In this document: positions 35,166 to 45,200 of the stretch, piece by piece
Layout: every line of letters begins with the position of its first letter
How positions within the stretch are numbered: position 1 is the stretch's first letter
Source of the DNA: Streptomyces endocoffeicus
GTDB lineage: Bacteria; Actinomycetota; Actinomycetes; Streptomycetales; Streptomycetaceae
NCBI RefSeq assembly: GCF_016741935.1
Contig: NZ_JAERRG010000051.1
Location: 1 to 45,990 of the forward strand
Direction of reading: 5' to 3'
Length of the DNA: 45,990 nt
Made by a program: the position numbers and the translations under genes
The notes under the pieces: generated by a model
The model's database searches: none
What the model saw: the letters and a program-made list of their open reading frames with translations, nothing else
What the model was told of the DNA's origin: nothing

Positions 35166-35559
35166 ACGGCAGTGGTAGTTCCGGTGTCCGTGCCGGTCGG
35201 GGGCCGCTTGGGGGATGAGTACGGCCACCGCGATGATGATGCAACCGATGCCCGCAATTCACACGGCGATCGAGGCTGAGTGCATTATCACGATGCGCGA
35301 CAATAGATCATGGAATAACCTGCATGGACGCGGCCTTTCGATGGAAAACGCTACGGACCGCAACCGAAACAATTCAAGATCATTCCCGCACTCGCCCAAG
35401 TTAAATCCGAGTATCGGGAGTCCAGAGCAGTGATCGCAAGCACTGAGATAGCTTCACATGTGCGGACATCGGAGCTAGGATCTTGTGCGGCTACAGGCAT
35501 TGACACGGGGTGTTTTGACGTCGCTACGAAAAGTAGCGACAGACGGGGGACTTTTCAGG
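35166..35559. other. AT-richer non-coding leader of the LAL regulator
   Basis: No gene is recognised here. GC content falls clearly compared with both sides. A possible promoter is TTGACA (35500-35505) with a poor -10. A perfect hairpin stands just before the regulator start. The region may come from the incoming DNA that carried the regulator. Confidence 0.5.
35520..35540 (+). promoter_or_regulatory. Perfect hairpin in the LAL leader
   Basis: GTCGCTAC and GTAGCGAC flank GAAAA. The hairpin ends 19 bases before the ATG, so it may be an operator or an mRNA structure affecting initiation. Confidence 0.55.
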
Positions 35560-37950
35560 ATGGCTCCTGTGGAGTACATGGACGCGCTCTCTCAACTCAG
35601 AGAAATATATCGAGAAACGTCCGACGGTAATGCAGGCATATTCCTCGTTCGCGGTGGGATGGCGAGCGGTAAAACCAGACTTCTCTACGATTTCCTGCTG
35701 AATTCGCGGGACGCGGGGGCGCTCACGTTAATTGCGCACGGCTCCCAGGTTGAGCGCACGGTCCGCGGCGGGGTGATCGAGCAGGTCCTGCGCGGCGGCG
35801 GGCTGGGCATGGACGCCAGCATGGACGCATGCGCCGACGACGGCAGCGCCGACCGGCTGGTCCAGCGAGTGTGCGAGCGGCTGCTGGAGGTGTCGAGGGA
35901 ACGCCCCGTCGTCATCGGCGTGGACGACGTGCATTTCGCGGACGACGTCTCCCTGCAAGCGCTGCTTCATCTGCACCGCCGCATCCACGGGACGCGCATA
36001 CTCGTGGTGCTCAACATGTGGGAACGATCCCGCCCGACCATGTCCTTATTCTGCGCCGAACTGAACCGGCGCCCCGTCCACACGCTGCGGCTCGCGCCGA
36101 TGTCGCGGGACGCGGTCGTCGAGCTGACGGCCGGTTCGCTCGGCCGGCAGACGGCGCTGCGCATCGCGCCGGTCTTGATGGAGCAGAGCCGGGGAAACCC
36201 GCTGCTGGTGAACGCGCTGGTCGAGGAATGGAGCGTCGACCGGGTCGGCAAGGACGGGCCGCCGGAGCCGGGAACCGAGTTCGGGCTTGCCGTCCTCGGC
36301 AGCCTGCACCGCTGGGAACCGGAGCTGCTGGACGTCTGCCACGCGCTGGCCGTGCTCGGCGAGCACGCCACGGAGTCGCTGCTCGTCCAGCTCGCGCAGG
36401 CGCCGCCGGAGTACGTCACCGAGGTCATCGAGATCCTCGACGCGGCGGGGTTGCTCGCCGACGGGCAGTTCCGGCATTCCGCCGTCCGCCTGGCGGTCCT
36501 CGGCGACCTGGCCCCCCACGCGCGCTCGGCCATGCACCGGCACGCGGCTGAGCTGCTCCAGCGGCGCGGCGTGTCCGCGACCGACATCGCCGAGCACTGC
36601 CTCGCCGCGGGCGGCATCAGCGGCCCCTTCCAGATAAGGACCCTGCGGGAGGCCGCCCGGCAGGCGCTCGCCACCGACCGGCCCGCGCGGGCCCAGCGCT
36701 ACCTTGAGCTCGGGCTGGCGGCCTGCGACGACGAGCAGGAGCGGTTCGAGCTCACCAGGGCGTGCGCCGAGGTCGCCTGGCGGGTCCACCCCTCCACCGC
36801 CGCGTACTCGTCCGCGGCGGTCCTCGACCGGGACCTCGCCGCCCTGACCAGCCGGGATGCAGTCACCGTGGTCCAGCGCTCCCTGTGGCACGGCGAGTTC
36901 GGCGCCGCCGCCCGGGTCCTGGCCCGGCTCGGGGAGTCCGGCGTCCTGCCGGAACCGCAGGTCTCAGCCGAGCTGCGCCTCACCCTGCACTGGTACTACG
37001 GCGCCACCGTCGACCGTTCCTGCGGGCCGGTCGACATCACGGCGCTCGGCGAGCACTGGACGCCCGCCGACGACCCGTGGACCGCCATCGCCGACTCCCT
37101 GAGCACGCTGTGGACCGGAGCCGACAGCAAGGAGGCCGTGGACAGCGCCGAACATGTCCTGAGGAGCTGCCGGCTCGACGAGATCGGGCTGGAAGTCCTG
37201 GCCACCGCACTGCTGACCCTGGCGTACGCGGGTGAGGGCGACGAGGCGGCCCGCCAGTGCGACCGGCTCATCGACGAGGCCGTGCGGCGCGGCGGCGTCA
37301 CCTGGCAGGCGCTGCTGCGCGCGGTCCGCGCGGAGATCTCGCTCGCCCAGGACGATCCCGGGTCGGCGACGACGCAGGCGGTTCAGGCGCTGCGGCTGCT
37401 GCGTCCCGGAGAGTGGGGGGTGCTCATCGGGTATCCGCTGACGTGCCTGCTGTTGGCCGACGCGGCGCGCGGGCGCGCCGACGCGATCGCCGAACCGCAA
37501 CAGCTGATCGTTCCAGAGACAATGTTCGACACCGTCATCGGCCTTCGGTACCTGCACGCCCGCGGGAAGTACTACCTGGCCACAGGGCATCTGCTCACCG
37601 CGATCACCGACCTGCAGGCGTGCAGACAGATCATGCGCGACCGGGGCCTCGGCGCGCCCATGCTCGTGCCGGTCGACAGCGACCTCGCCGAGGCCCGGAT
37701 GGCGCTCGACCGGGGTCCGCTCCGGGCGCCGGAGCCGCCCGTCCTGAGCGACGCCGAGCACCGGGTCGCGGTGCTGGCCGCCGACGGCCACTCCAATCGG
37801 GAGATCAGCCGCAAACTCTGGATCACCGTCAGCACGGTGGAGCAGCATCTGACGCGCGTCTACCGGAAGTTGGAGGTAAGCGGCCGGCCGCAGCTCCAGG
37901 ACCGGCTGGCCCGCTGGTCGTCGGTCGGGGTCCAGCCGAGGGGCGCCTGA
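35560..37950 (+). CDS. LAL-family (large ATP-binding LuxR) transcriptional activator
   Basis: 796 residues. N-terminal AAA-type ATPase with Walker A RGGMASGKTRLL (31-42) and Walker B PVVIGVDDVHFADD (116-129), a long helical central part, and a C-terminal LuxR helix-turn-helix: LSDAEHRVAVLAADGHSNRE then ISRKLWITVSTVEQHLTRVY (about 727-785). Regulators of this kind activate polyketide clusters, for example PikD-like proteins. Two in-frame TTA leucine codons occur, residue 57 (35728-35730) and residue 163 (36046-36048), so translation may depend on the bldA tRNA. Start ATG 35560 puts the ATPase at the usual distance; a GTG at 35485 is also open. It likely activates the right-hand PKS genes. Confidence 0.94.
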   Translation: MAPVEYMDALSQLREIYRETSDGNAGIFLVRGGMASGKTRLLYDFLLNSRDAGALTLIAHGSQVERTVRGGVIEQVLRGGGLGMDASMDACADDGSADRLVQRVCERLLEVSRERPVVIGVDDVHFADDVSLQALLHLHRRIHGTRILVVLNMWERSRPTMSLFCAELNRRPVHTLRLAPMSRDAVVELTAGSLGRQTALRIAPVLMEQSRGNPLLVNALVEEWSVDRVGKDGPPEPGTEFGLAVLGSLHRWEPELLDVCHALAVLGEHATESLLVQLAQAPPEYVTEVIEILDAAGLLADGQFRHSAVRLAVLGDLAPHARSAMHRHAAELLQRRGVSATDIAEHCLAAGGISGPFQIRTLREAARQALATDRPARAQRYLELGLAACDDEQERFELTRACAEVAWRVHPSTAAYSSAAVLDRDLAALTSRDAVTVVQRSLWHGEFGAAARVLARLGESGVLPEPQVSAELRLTLHWYYGATVDRSCGPVDITALGEHWTPADDPWTAIADSLSTLWTGADSKEAVDSAEHVLRSCRLDEIGLEVLATALLTLAYAGEGDEAARQCDRLIDEAVRRGGVTWQALLRAVRAEISLAQDDPGSATTQAVQALRLLRPGEWGVLIGYPLTCLLLADAARGRADAIAEPQQLIVPETMFDTVIGLRYLHARGKYYLATGHLLTAITDLQACRQIMRDRGLGAPMLVPVDSDLAEARMALDRGPLRAPEPPVLSDAEHRVAVLAADGHSNREISRKLWITVSTVEQHLTRVYRKLEVSGRPQLQDRLARWSSVGVQPRGA

Positions 37951-38043
37951 CGTGCCGGCCCGCGGCTGGTGCGGTGCGGCGCGCGCGGACGGGTCGCGCC
38001 GACCGCCCCGTGGTCAAGAACGCGGGAGGCTCCGTTTCTCGCG

Positions 38044-38337
38044 TCACTCGGGCGAGGACCCCTCCCCCGGCTTGCTGATCGGCGCGGGGCGGCCCGTGCG
38101 TTCCGGCGGGGCCCGCGCCTTGTGGGGTTCGGGGATGAGCAGCTCCTGGATCCCGCGGTCGAGCACCGCGCAGATGATGTCGAGGTCGGCGAGCTTGATG
38201 CCGGCCGGCTCTCCGGACCACAAGCTCGGCATCTTCCCGGCGCTGATCCGCAGGCCGTGGTCGGCGAGCATCCGCCGCAGCTCGCCGGACTTCCAGATGG
38301 CGCGGTTTGCGGCGGCCGGCCGCAGGTTCCCCTTCAC
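38044..38337 (-). CDS. Small XRE-type helix-turn-helix protein linked to the recombinase
   Basis: 97 residues from GTG 38337. The core LRRMLADHGLRISAGKMPSL, then WSGEPAGIKLADLDIICAVL, is a Cro/CI-like helix-turn-helix. Proteins of this shape are commonly found next to the tyrosine-recombinase gene of Streptomyces mobile elements, and here a decayed recombinase gene stands directly upstream on the same strand. A Pro/Arg-rich tail follows the domain. It could still be functional as a DNA-binding protein, but its partner is broken. Confidence 0.7.
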   Translation of the reverse strand: MKGNLRPAAANRAIWKSGELRRMLADHGLRISAGKMPSLWSGEPAGIKLADLDIICAVLDRGIQELLIPEPHKARAPPERTGRPAPISKPGEGSSPE

Positions 38338-38460
38338 CGTCGCAGCCCTCCCGGCCGGCCACGCACCCCGTGCCGCCCGTCGGACCGGGGATCCTCGACG
38401 CGGTTCCGGATCACGCGGGACTCCCGGACGGCGGGGTCGGCGGCCGGCGGCCGGCTCGAC

Positions 38461-39577
38461 TCAGGCGTGCCCGAGCAGCGCCTGGATCTCGGTCAGGTCC
38501 CGCCCGGCGCGCAGGAGGCGCACGACGCAGTAGTACCGGAGCGCGTGCGGGGTGACGGGCTCGGCAACGCCGAGACCGTGCGGGCGGCCCTGGCCGAGAC
38601 CGTGCGGGCGGCCCTGGCCGAGACCGTGCGGGCGGCCCTGGTGAGCGCCGCCCGCACGATCTCGGCGCTGTCCGGACCCCTGCGCTCGGACGGCAGCGGT
38701 GGCGCGCCCAGGGGCGCGGGGTCGGCTCCGGACCGGCCCCGGACGTCCTCGACGAACCGCGGCAGCGTCGCCGCCGCACCGGCGGTCATCGGCACCACAC
38801 GCCCGTGCCTCGCGGCGTGCGCGCCGCCGCCCTCGGACGCGGGCGCGAAGCACGGCCGCGGGAGGCGGCCGTCGAGCCGCACGCGGCCGGGGCCGGTTCC
38901 GGCCCCGCGGGAGGGGCCGGAACCGGCGGCACGGCCCCCTGCGGGGGACAGGGGGCCGTGCGCTGGGAAATATGGCGTTCTCCGTGGGGTCCCCCGCCCC
39001 AGCGGATGTCGGACAGGGTGAGGGCGCAGACCTCGCCAATGCGCAGGCCGAGCTCCCACCTCAGGCGGCAGGCGGTGTGGTTGCGCGCCGCCGCGAGCCC
39101 GTGCGTGCGGCAGGTGGCCAGTTCCTCGCGCCGGCCGGCGAACAGGGACCGCATCCGCTCGGTGGAGGGCGGCGGGCGGAGTTCCGAGCGGCGGACGTCG
39201 GCGGGCTGGCCCGGCCCGTCGACAGGGCATTCAACGGGCCAGCCGGTCAGCGACCGGACCTGCGTCCGGTATCGGAGGCCGAGGAAGAGGAAGTAGATCC
39301 CGATCGACCGCGCGCTGCGGAGGCGGGCGCCTCGGGAGGCACTGCTCAGCACCATCCCCAGGTTCAGTACGGCGTCCTCGGCCCCGAGGTCCCGGAGCGA
39401 CCGGCCGCACCACGCCCTGGTCTGCTCCGGGCAGGTCACCTCGGAGCCGGTCGTCCGGTCGGACAGGCCGACGGCCGCCCGGGCGAACACGGGTTCGGCG
39501 GGTATCTCTGGCTCCAGCTTCTCGAGCGTCTCCGGCAGGGGTGTCAATGGGCCCTTTCGCACTACCGCCAGGCTCAA
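38461..39577 (-). pseudogene. Frameshifted tyrosine recombinase/integrase
   Basis: Three frames together give an integrase. The N-terminal and core part (39577 to about 38990) has RNHTACRLRWELGLRIGEVC, then ALTLSDIRW with the first catalytic Arg. A second frame (about 38900-38650) has TLPRFVEDVRGRSG and LPSERRG, typical of the middle of this family. A third frame ends with TPHALRYYCVVRLLRAGRDL, then TEIQALLGHA, with the second Arg and the GH of the box II motif. The catalytic Tyr that should follow is missing because of a stop right after GHA. A 24-bp tandem repeat disrupts the middle. Total span fits a 370-residue protein. Inactive remnant of an integrative element. Confidence 0.8.
38569..38640. 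repeat. Three perfect tandem copies of a 24-bp unit
   Basis: GCCGAGACCGTGCGGGCGGC followed by CCTG is repeated three times without any mismatch (38569-38592, 38593-38616, 38617-38640). The unit length is a multiple of three, giving an 8-residue repeat within the recombinase remnant. Perfect identity implies recent expansion. Confidence 0.95.
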
Positions 39578-39657
39578 AACCCATCCCTCCTCTTTCCTCT
39601 TTCTCGCGCCGCCCACGAACGATCCGCTTCGATGGCCCCGGTTCTCGGACTTCACGA

Positions 39658-39682
39658 GGCCCGCTCGGGTTCCCCGCGGGCC
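39658..39682 (-). terminator. Hairpin terminator after the right-hand efflux pump
   Basis: GGCCCGC (39658-39664) pairs with GCGGGCC (39676-39682), nine bases past the pump stop on the minus strand. Confidence 0.6.
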
Positions 39683-39690
39683 GCCCGCGT

Positions 39691-41253
39691 TCACTTTCCT
39701 GCGACCGCCGCGGCGTCCCCCTCCTGCTGCCGCTTCGCCGCCGAGACGACGGGGACGCGGCGCAGCAGCAGACCGACGCCGACCGCGCAGGCGGCGACGA
39801 CGCCCATGCCGGTGATCGCGGCGACGTTCATCCCCTGGACGAACGCGTCTCTGGCCGTGGCCAGCAGGTCGGCCCCGCCGCCGGGCAGGTGGGCGGCGAC
39901 CGCATCGGCGCCGGCGAGCGTGCTGCGCGCGGAGTGGACGGCGTCGCCCGGTGCCCCGGCGACGGTGACGTCCGCCATCTTCTGGTGGTAGACGGCGGCG
40001 CCGACGCTGCCGAGGATGGCGAGGCCGAGGGCACTGCCGAACTCGTCGCTCGTCTCGGTGATGGCGGACGCAGCGCCCGCCTGCTCCTCGGGAGCGGAGT
40101 TCAGCACGAGGTCGGCCACGATCGGCCCGGTGATCATCACTCCGGAGACGACGGTGCCCGCCCCGACCAGCACGAGCCACAGATGCGAGTCGGCGGTGAT
40201 CCGGGTGACCACGACGAGCCCGACGCCGATCACCACGAGCCCGCCGATGAGGATCCGCGCGGGGGGCACCTTGGCCGACAGCGCGACCGACGCCACCATC
40301 GCGAGCATCAGCGCGGGGAACGCGCTGAGCGACCAGAGCGCGGCCTCCAGCGGCCGCATGCCGAGGACGAGTTGCAGGTACTGGTTGGAGAACAGGCTGA
40401 TGCCGGTCAGCGTGAACGTCGCGATGATCTTCACCAGGACGGACGCGCTGAACATCGGGGCGCGGAACAGCCGGACGTCGATCAGCGGGGACGCGTGGCC
40501 GAGCTGCCGGAGCACGAACAGGGCGCCGAGTACCAGTCCCACGGCCAGGCTGCCGACCGCGAGGGTGCTGTAGCCGTCGACCGCGAGTTTCTTGATCCCG
40601 TAGATCGCGGCGAGGACGCCGCCGAGCGACAGGGCGGCTCCGAGGAGGTCGAACCTTCCGACGCGCGGAGGCCGGAACTCCGGCAGCAGGATCGGGCCGA
40701 GGACGAGCAGCAGCACCATGATCGGCCCGTTGATGAGGAAGACCGACCCCCACCAGAAGTGGTTCAGCAGCAGGCCGCCGATGACCGGGCCGAGGACCGC
40801 GCCCGAGGTGAGGGCGCCAGTCCACATGCCAATCGCGGCCTTGCGCTCCTTCTCGTCGCGGAACATGTTGCGGATCAGCGCGAGCGTGGACGGCATGAGC
40901 GTGGCTCCGGCGAGTCCGAGCAGCCCGCGCGCGGCGATGAGCATCTCCGCGTTGGGCGCGTAGGCGGCCACCACCGAGGCGCCGCCGAACGCCGCGGCGC
41001 CGAGCAGGAGCAGGCGGCGGCGCCCGATCCGGTCGCCCAGCGCCCCCATCGTGATCAGCATCCCGGCCAGCGCGAAGCCGTACATGTCCATGATCCATAA
41101 CTGCTGGGTACCGGACGGCTCGAGCTCGGCACTGATGAACGGCAGCGCGAAGAACAGCACGCCGATATCCATGGAGATGAGCAGGCAGGGCAGGACGAGG
41201 ACGGCCAGGCCGATCCATTCTCTTGAACCTGCCTTAAGGCTCGTGTCAGGCAT
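39691..41253 (-). CDS. MFS transporter, DHA2 (14-TM) family, SmvA/QacA-like
   Basis: 520 residues, 14 hydrophobic segments. First-segment motif CLLISMDIGVLFFALPFISA, motif A-like GALGDRIGRRRLLLLG, and motif C-like GALTSGAVLGPVIGGLLL. A long loop between segments 13 and 14 (about 425-480, GAPGDAVHSARSTLAGADAV) is typical for SmvA/QacA-like pumps. It starts at ATG 41253 with AGGTGGG upstream. Divergent from a TetR regulator across a palindromic operator, and next to a PKS gene, so it is a good candidate for self-resistance or export of the polyketide. Confidence 0.96.
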   Translation of the reverse strand: MPDTSLKAGSREWIGLAVLVLPCLLISMDIGVLFFALPFISAELEPSGTQQLWIMDMYGFALAGMLITMGALGDRIGRRRLLLLGAAAFGGASVVAAYAPNAEMLIAARGLLGLAGATLMPSTLALIRNMFRDEKERKAAIGMWTGALTSGAVLGPVIGGLLLNHFWWGSVFLINGPIMVLLLVLGPILLPEFRPPRVGRFDLLGAALSLGGVLAAIYGIKKLAVDGYSTLAVGSLAVGLVLGALFVLRQLGHASPLIDVRLFRAPMFSASVLVKIIATFTLTGISLFSNQYLQLVLGMRPLEAALWSLSAFPALMLAMVASVALSAKVPPARILIGGLVVIGVGLVVVTRITADSHLWLVLVGAGTVVSGVMITGPIVADLVLNSAPEEQAGAASAITETSDEFGSALGLAILGSVGAAVYHQKMADVTVAGAPGDAVHSARSTLAGADAVAAHLPGGGADLLATARDAFVQGMNVAAITGMGVVAACAVGVGLLLRRVPVVSAAKRQQEGDAAAVAGK

Positions 41254-41311
41254 ATGTGTCCCACCTCTCAGGTTGCTGTGCCAGGCTGCGAGAGTGGCAC
41301 TGATTATGGCG

Positions 41312-41327
41312 CATACTTTTTAGTATG
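41312..41327. promoter_or_regulatory. Palindromic TetR operator between pump and regulator
   Basis: CATACT-TTTT-AGTATG is a perfect inverted repeat in the 153-base divergent gap. A further half-site GCATAC follows at 41332. CATAAT (reverse of 41304-41309) on the pump side and TATAGT (41352-41357) on the regulator side are possible -10 boxes on either side. Confidence 0.7.
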
Positions 41328-41406
41328 GGCCGCATACAGTTGCTTGACGTATATAGTGCACACAGAAGAGGGTGGATCGTCAACCCCGGACAGCGAAGGG
41401 GGATCT

Positions 41407-42156
41407 GTGAGAGAGACCGACGGTGCGAAATTGCCGGCTGCCATCGAGGCGGTCTGGGGGCTGCGCGAGCGTCCCCAGAAGGGTCCGAAACCCGGGCTGA
41501 GTCTTGAGCTCATCATCGGCGGCGCCGTCGCGATCGCCGAGGCGGAAGGCATCGGCGCGGTCTCGATGAACCGGGTGGCCGTGGACCTCGGTGTCACCAC
41601 AATGGCGCTCTACCGCTATGTCGGCTCCAAGGACGAGCTGCTCGTCCTGATGACCGACGCGGCGTTCGGCGCTCCGCCCGACCTGGCGGCCGAGCCCGGC
41701 GGCTGGCGGTCCGGGCTGACCCGCTGGTGCCGGGCGCTGCTGCACGTCCAGTGCAAGCACTCCTGGATGCTGCGGATCCCGGTCAACGGCTACCCCACCA
41801 CGCCGAACCAGCTCGGCTGGCTGGAGACCGGTCTCGCCTCGCTGGGCGACACTCCGCTGAACGAGCACGAGAAGCTGTCGGTGATGCTGACGCTCTCCGG
41901 CTTCGTCCGGATACAGGCGACACTGGCGTCCGACATCGACGACTACACCCGGGCGACCGGCACCGCCGCCGACGAGGCGCCCGCTTCCTACGCCCGGGTG
42001 CTGGAGAAGCTCGCGAGCCCCGAACGCTTCCCCGCCCTCAACGCGGTGATCGCGTCCGGCGTCATGGACAGGCACGACGAGCCCGACACCGAGTTCATCT
42101 TTGGGCTGGAACGATTCCTCGACGGAATCGAGCTTCTCGTGCGGGAGAAATCCTGA
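41407..42156 (+). CDS. TetR-family transcriptional regulator
   Basis: 249 residues from GTG 41407, preceded by AAGGGGGA. The helix-turn-helix is AVSMNRVAVDLGVTTMALYR followed by YVGSKDELLVLMTD, with the canonical LYRYVxSKDEL. The C-terminal part resembles the TetR/OtrR drug-binding group. It is preceded by a 20-residue extension (LRERPQKGPKPGLS) common in regulators of pump genes in antibiotic clusters. It probably represses the divergent DHA2 pump and itself. Converges with the right PKS gene. Confidence 0.95.
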   Translation: MRETDGAKLPAAIEAVWGLRERPQKGPKPGLSLELIIGGAVAIAEAEGIGAVSMNRVAVDLGVTTMALYRYVGSKDELLVLMTDAAFGAPPDLAAEPGGWRSGLTRWCRALLHVQCKHSWMLRIPVNGYPTTPNQLGWLETGLASLGDTPLNEHEKLSVMLTLSGFVRIQATLASDIDDYTRATGTAADEAPASYARVLEKLASPERFPALNAVIASGVMDRHDEPDTEFIFGLERFLDGIELLVREKS

Positions 42157-42196
42157 CGTTCTCGGAAAGGAAGGCGTTTCCGGAAGGAAAATGGAA

Positions 42197-42246
42197 CCTC
42201 CCGGGGACGGAGGTGGCCGTAGCTCGCGGCCCCGTCCCCGGGGAGG
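42197..42246. terminator. Strong bidirectional terminator between TetR and PKS
   Basis: CCTCCCGGGGACGG (42197-42210) pairs with CCGTCCCCGGGGAGG (42232-42246) with one bulged base. It fills the gap between the convergent stops. Confidence 0.75.
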
Positions 42247-45200
42247 TCAGCCGGAGAGTCCGAGCTCGTTGTCGAGGATGCCGAACAGTTCCTCGGCGGT
42301 CGCCTCGTCCAGCTCCGGCCCGGACGCGTCCGGTACCGCGAAGAACTCCGTGTGCAGGTACTCGGCGACCGCCGCCACCGTCGGGTAGTCGAAGATGAGG
42401 GTGGGCGGCAGCCGGTGCCCCGTCACGGCGGTGAGCCGGGTCCGCAGTTCCAGGGCGGTCAGCGAGTCGAACCCGATGTCCAGGAATCCCCGGCCGGTGT
42501 CGACCGCGCCGGACCGCTCGTGCCCGAGCACTGCGGCGGCCTGCGCCCGCACCTCGTCGAGCAGGGCGCGCCGACGGTCGGCGTCGGCCCGTCCGTCGAG
42601 CCGTTCCCGCAGCCCGGAACGGGCGGCGGCGTCCACGCCGGCGCTCGCCGAGCGGCGTGCGGACATGGGCGTGAGGCCGCGCAGCAGCGGGGGGATCTCG
42701 CCGGTGCGGGCGCGGAGCGTGGCGTGGTCCACCCGGAGCGGCACCAGCAGCGTGTCGTCGCGGCCGAGGGCGGCGTCGAACAGCTCGAGGGCGTCGTCCA
42801 CCGGGATCGGCGGCAGGCCCTGGCGGCGCATCCGGTGCCGGTCGGCATCGGTGAGCATCCGCTCCATCCCCGCACCGCTCCACAGCCCCCAGGCCTGCGA
42901 CTGCGCGGGAAGCCCCGCGGCGCGGCGGTGCGCGGCCAGCGCGTCCAGGAACACGTTCGCCGCCGCGTACGTCGCCTGACCGGCCGCCAGCACCATGCCG
43001 CCGGCCGAGGAGAACATCACGAACATCGCCAGGTCGGCGGTGGCGGTCAGATCGTGCAGATGCCACGCCGCGTCGGCCTTCGCGCTCATCACCCGCCCCA
43101 GGCCGACGGGCGTCTGCGTCTGGACCAGCGCGTTGTCGATCACCCCGGCGGCGTGCACGATCCCGGTGAGCGGATGCTCGTCCGGAACGGCGTCGAGGGC
43201 TTCGGCGAGCCCGTTCCGGTCGCCGACGTCGCAGGCCAGAATGGTCGCCTCGGCGCCCAGCGCGGCCAGCTCCGCCCGGAGTTCCGCCGCCCCGGGCGCC
43301 GCCGGCCCGCGCCGGCTCAGCAACAGCAGCCTCCGGACGCCGAACCGGGCGGCCAGGTGCCGCGCGACGACCGCGCCGAGCCCGCCGACACCGCCGGTGA
43401 CCAGCACGGTCCCGTTCCCGTCCAGGCGCGGCGGGGACGCGGCCGCCGCGACCGCCCGCGCCAGCCGCGGTACCAGCACCCTGCCCTCGCGCAGCGCGCA
43501 TTCGGGCTCCGCGAGGCCCGCCACGGCGGGCAGCAGCCGCGCCGACTCCTCGCTCCCATCGACGTCCACCAGGACGAACCTGCCCGGGTTCTCGGCCTGG
43601 GCCGCGCGGACCAGGCCCCACACGGGCGCCGCGCCGAGGTCCGCGTCCTCGCCCGGGGCGGTCGACATGGCACCGCGTGTCACCACGACCAGCACGGACT
43701 CGGCCCGTTGCTCGTCCCCCAGCCATTCCTGGAGGGCTCCGAGCGTACGCTCCGCCGTCTCCCGTGCGCGCGTGGGCACGTCCCCGGAGAGCGTCTCGAT
43801 CTCCAGGACGGTGACGCCGGCGGTGTCCCCGCCGGGCTCGCCAGGAGGGACGCGGTCGGCGGGCAGCGGCGACCAGGTGACCCGGTACAGGTCGCCGCCG
43901 CCCGCGCGTCCGGCGCCCAGTTGGTCCGCCGTCACGGGGCGGCCGGCGAGCGACCGCGTGGACAGCACCGGCCGCCCGATGCCGTCGGCCACCTCCACCG
44001 CGACCGTCCCGCGCTCCCCCGGCGCGATCCGCACCCGAAGCACCGAGGCCCCGGTCGCGTGCAGCGCCACGCCCGACCAGGCGAACGGCAGGACCGTCGC
44101 CCCGGACGACTCGCCATCCGCGACGAGCCCCGCGTGCAGCCCCGTGTCCAGCAGCGCGGGATGCAGCCCGTACCGCTCCGAGTCGGCGTCGACCGGGGCG
44201 GGCAGCGCCACCTCGGCGAAGACCTCGTCCCCGCGCCGCCAAGCCGCCCGCATCCCCTGGAACGCGGGCCCGTAGCCGTAGCCCTGGTCGGCGAGCCGAT
44301 CGTAGAAGCCGTCGAGCACCATCGGGCTCGCGTTGGGCGGCGGCCACTCCGCGAGGTCGAAGCCGGGCGGGACGGCGCCGGAGACGAGCGACCCCTCGGC
44401 GTGCAGGGTCCACGGCAGATCGTCCGCGGTCTCGTCCTGCCGCGAGTACACCTTGATCGTGCGCCGCGCGGTCTCCCCGGACTCGTCCAGAACACCGACC
44501 ACGACCTGGACCGACACCCCGCCCCTCTCCGGCAACGCAAGCGGTGCCTGGAGGATCAGGTCCTCAATGAGATCGCAGCCGACATGGTCGGCGGCGCGCA
44601 TGGCCATCTCCACGAATGCCGTTCCCGGCAGTAGCACCGTCCCCAGGACGGTGTGATCGGCCAGCCACGGCTGCCCGTCCACCGACAGCCTCCCCGTCAG
44701 GATCGCCCCGTCCGAGTCCGGCCGGGCGATCGCGGCCCGCAACAGGGGATGCTCCACAGCCCGCTGGCCGATCCGCGAGACGTCGTCGGCGACCTGCGGC
44801 TTCAACCAGTAGGAGCGATGCTGGAAGGCGTAGGTGGGGAGGTCGATACGGCGGGCGCCGGTTCCGGCGAAGAACTTCTCCCAGGCGATGGGAACACCGT
44901 CGGCATGAAGGCGCGCCAACGCGGCGATGAGGGTCATCACTTCACCACGATCACGGCGAGAGGCCGGGACCACCGACGCGTCGTCGACAGTGTGCTCGAC
45001 CATCGGGGTCAACGCCGCATCCGGACCCACCTCAAGAAACGTGCGCACACCCGCTTCCGCCACAAACGCGACCGCATCCGCGAACCGGACCGGACGACGC
45101 ACCTGGCCCACCCAGTAGCGGACGTCGACCACGGTCAGCGGCTCCCCGGTCACAGTCGACACCACCGGGATCCGCGGCGACCCGAACGTCATGCCATCAA

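Noticed and set aside
38569..38640. CRISPR-like array
   Set aside because: The three 24-bp units are directly adjacent with no spacers, so this is a tandem repeat.
39541..41100. Plus-strand frame rich in Asp, Arg and Glu opposite the right efflux pump
   Set aside because: Shadow of the 14-TM transporter on the minus strand.
38786..41218. An 810-codon minus-strand frame spanning the pump and the recombinase
   Set aside because: Only its last part, downstream of about 39577, is recombinase sequence; the first two thirds are an out-of-frame reading of the pump gene.
42352..44634. Plus-strand 760-codon frame opposite the right PKS
   Set aside because: Shadow of the DH-KR region; no protein features.
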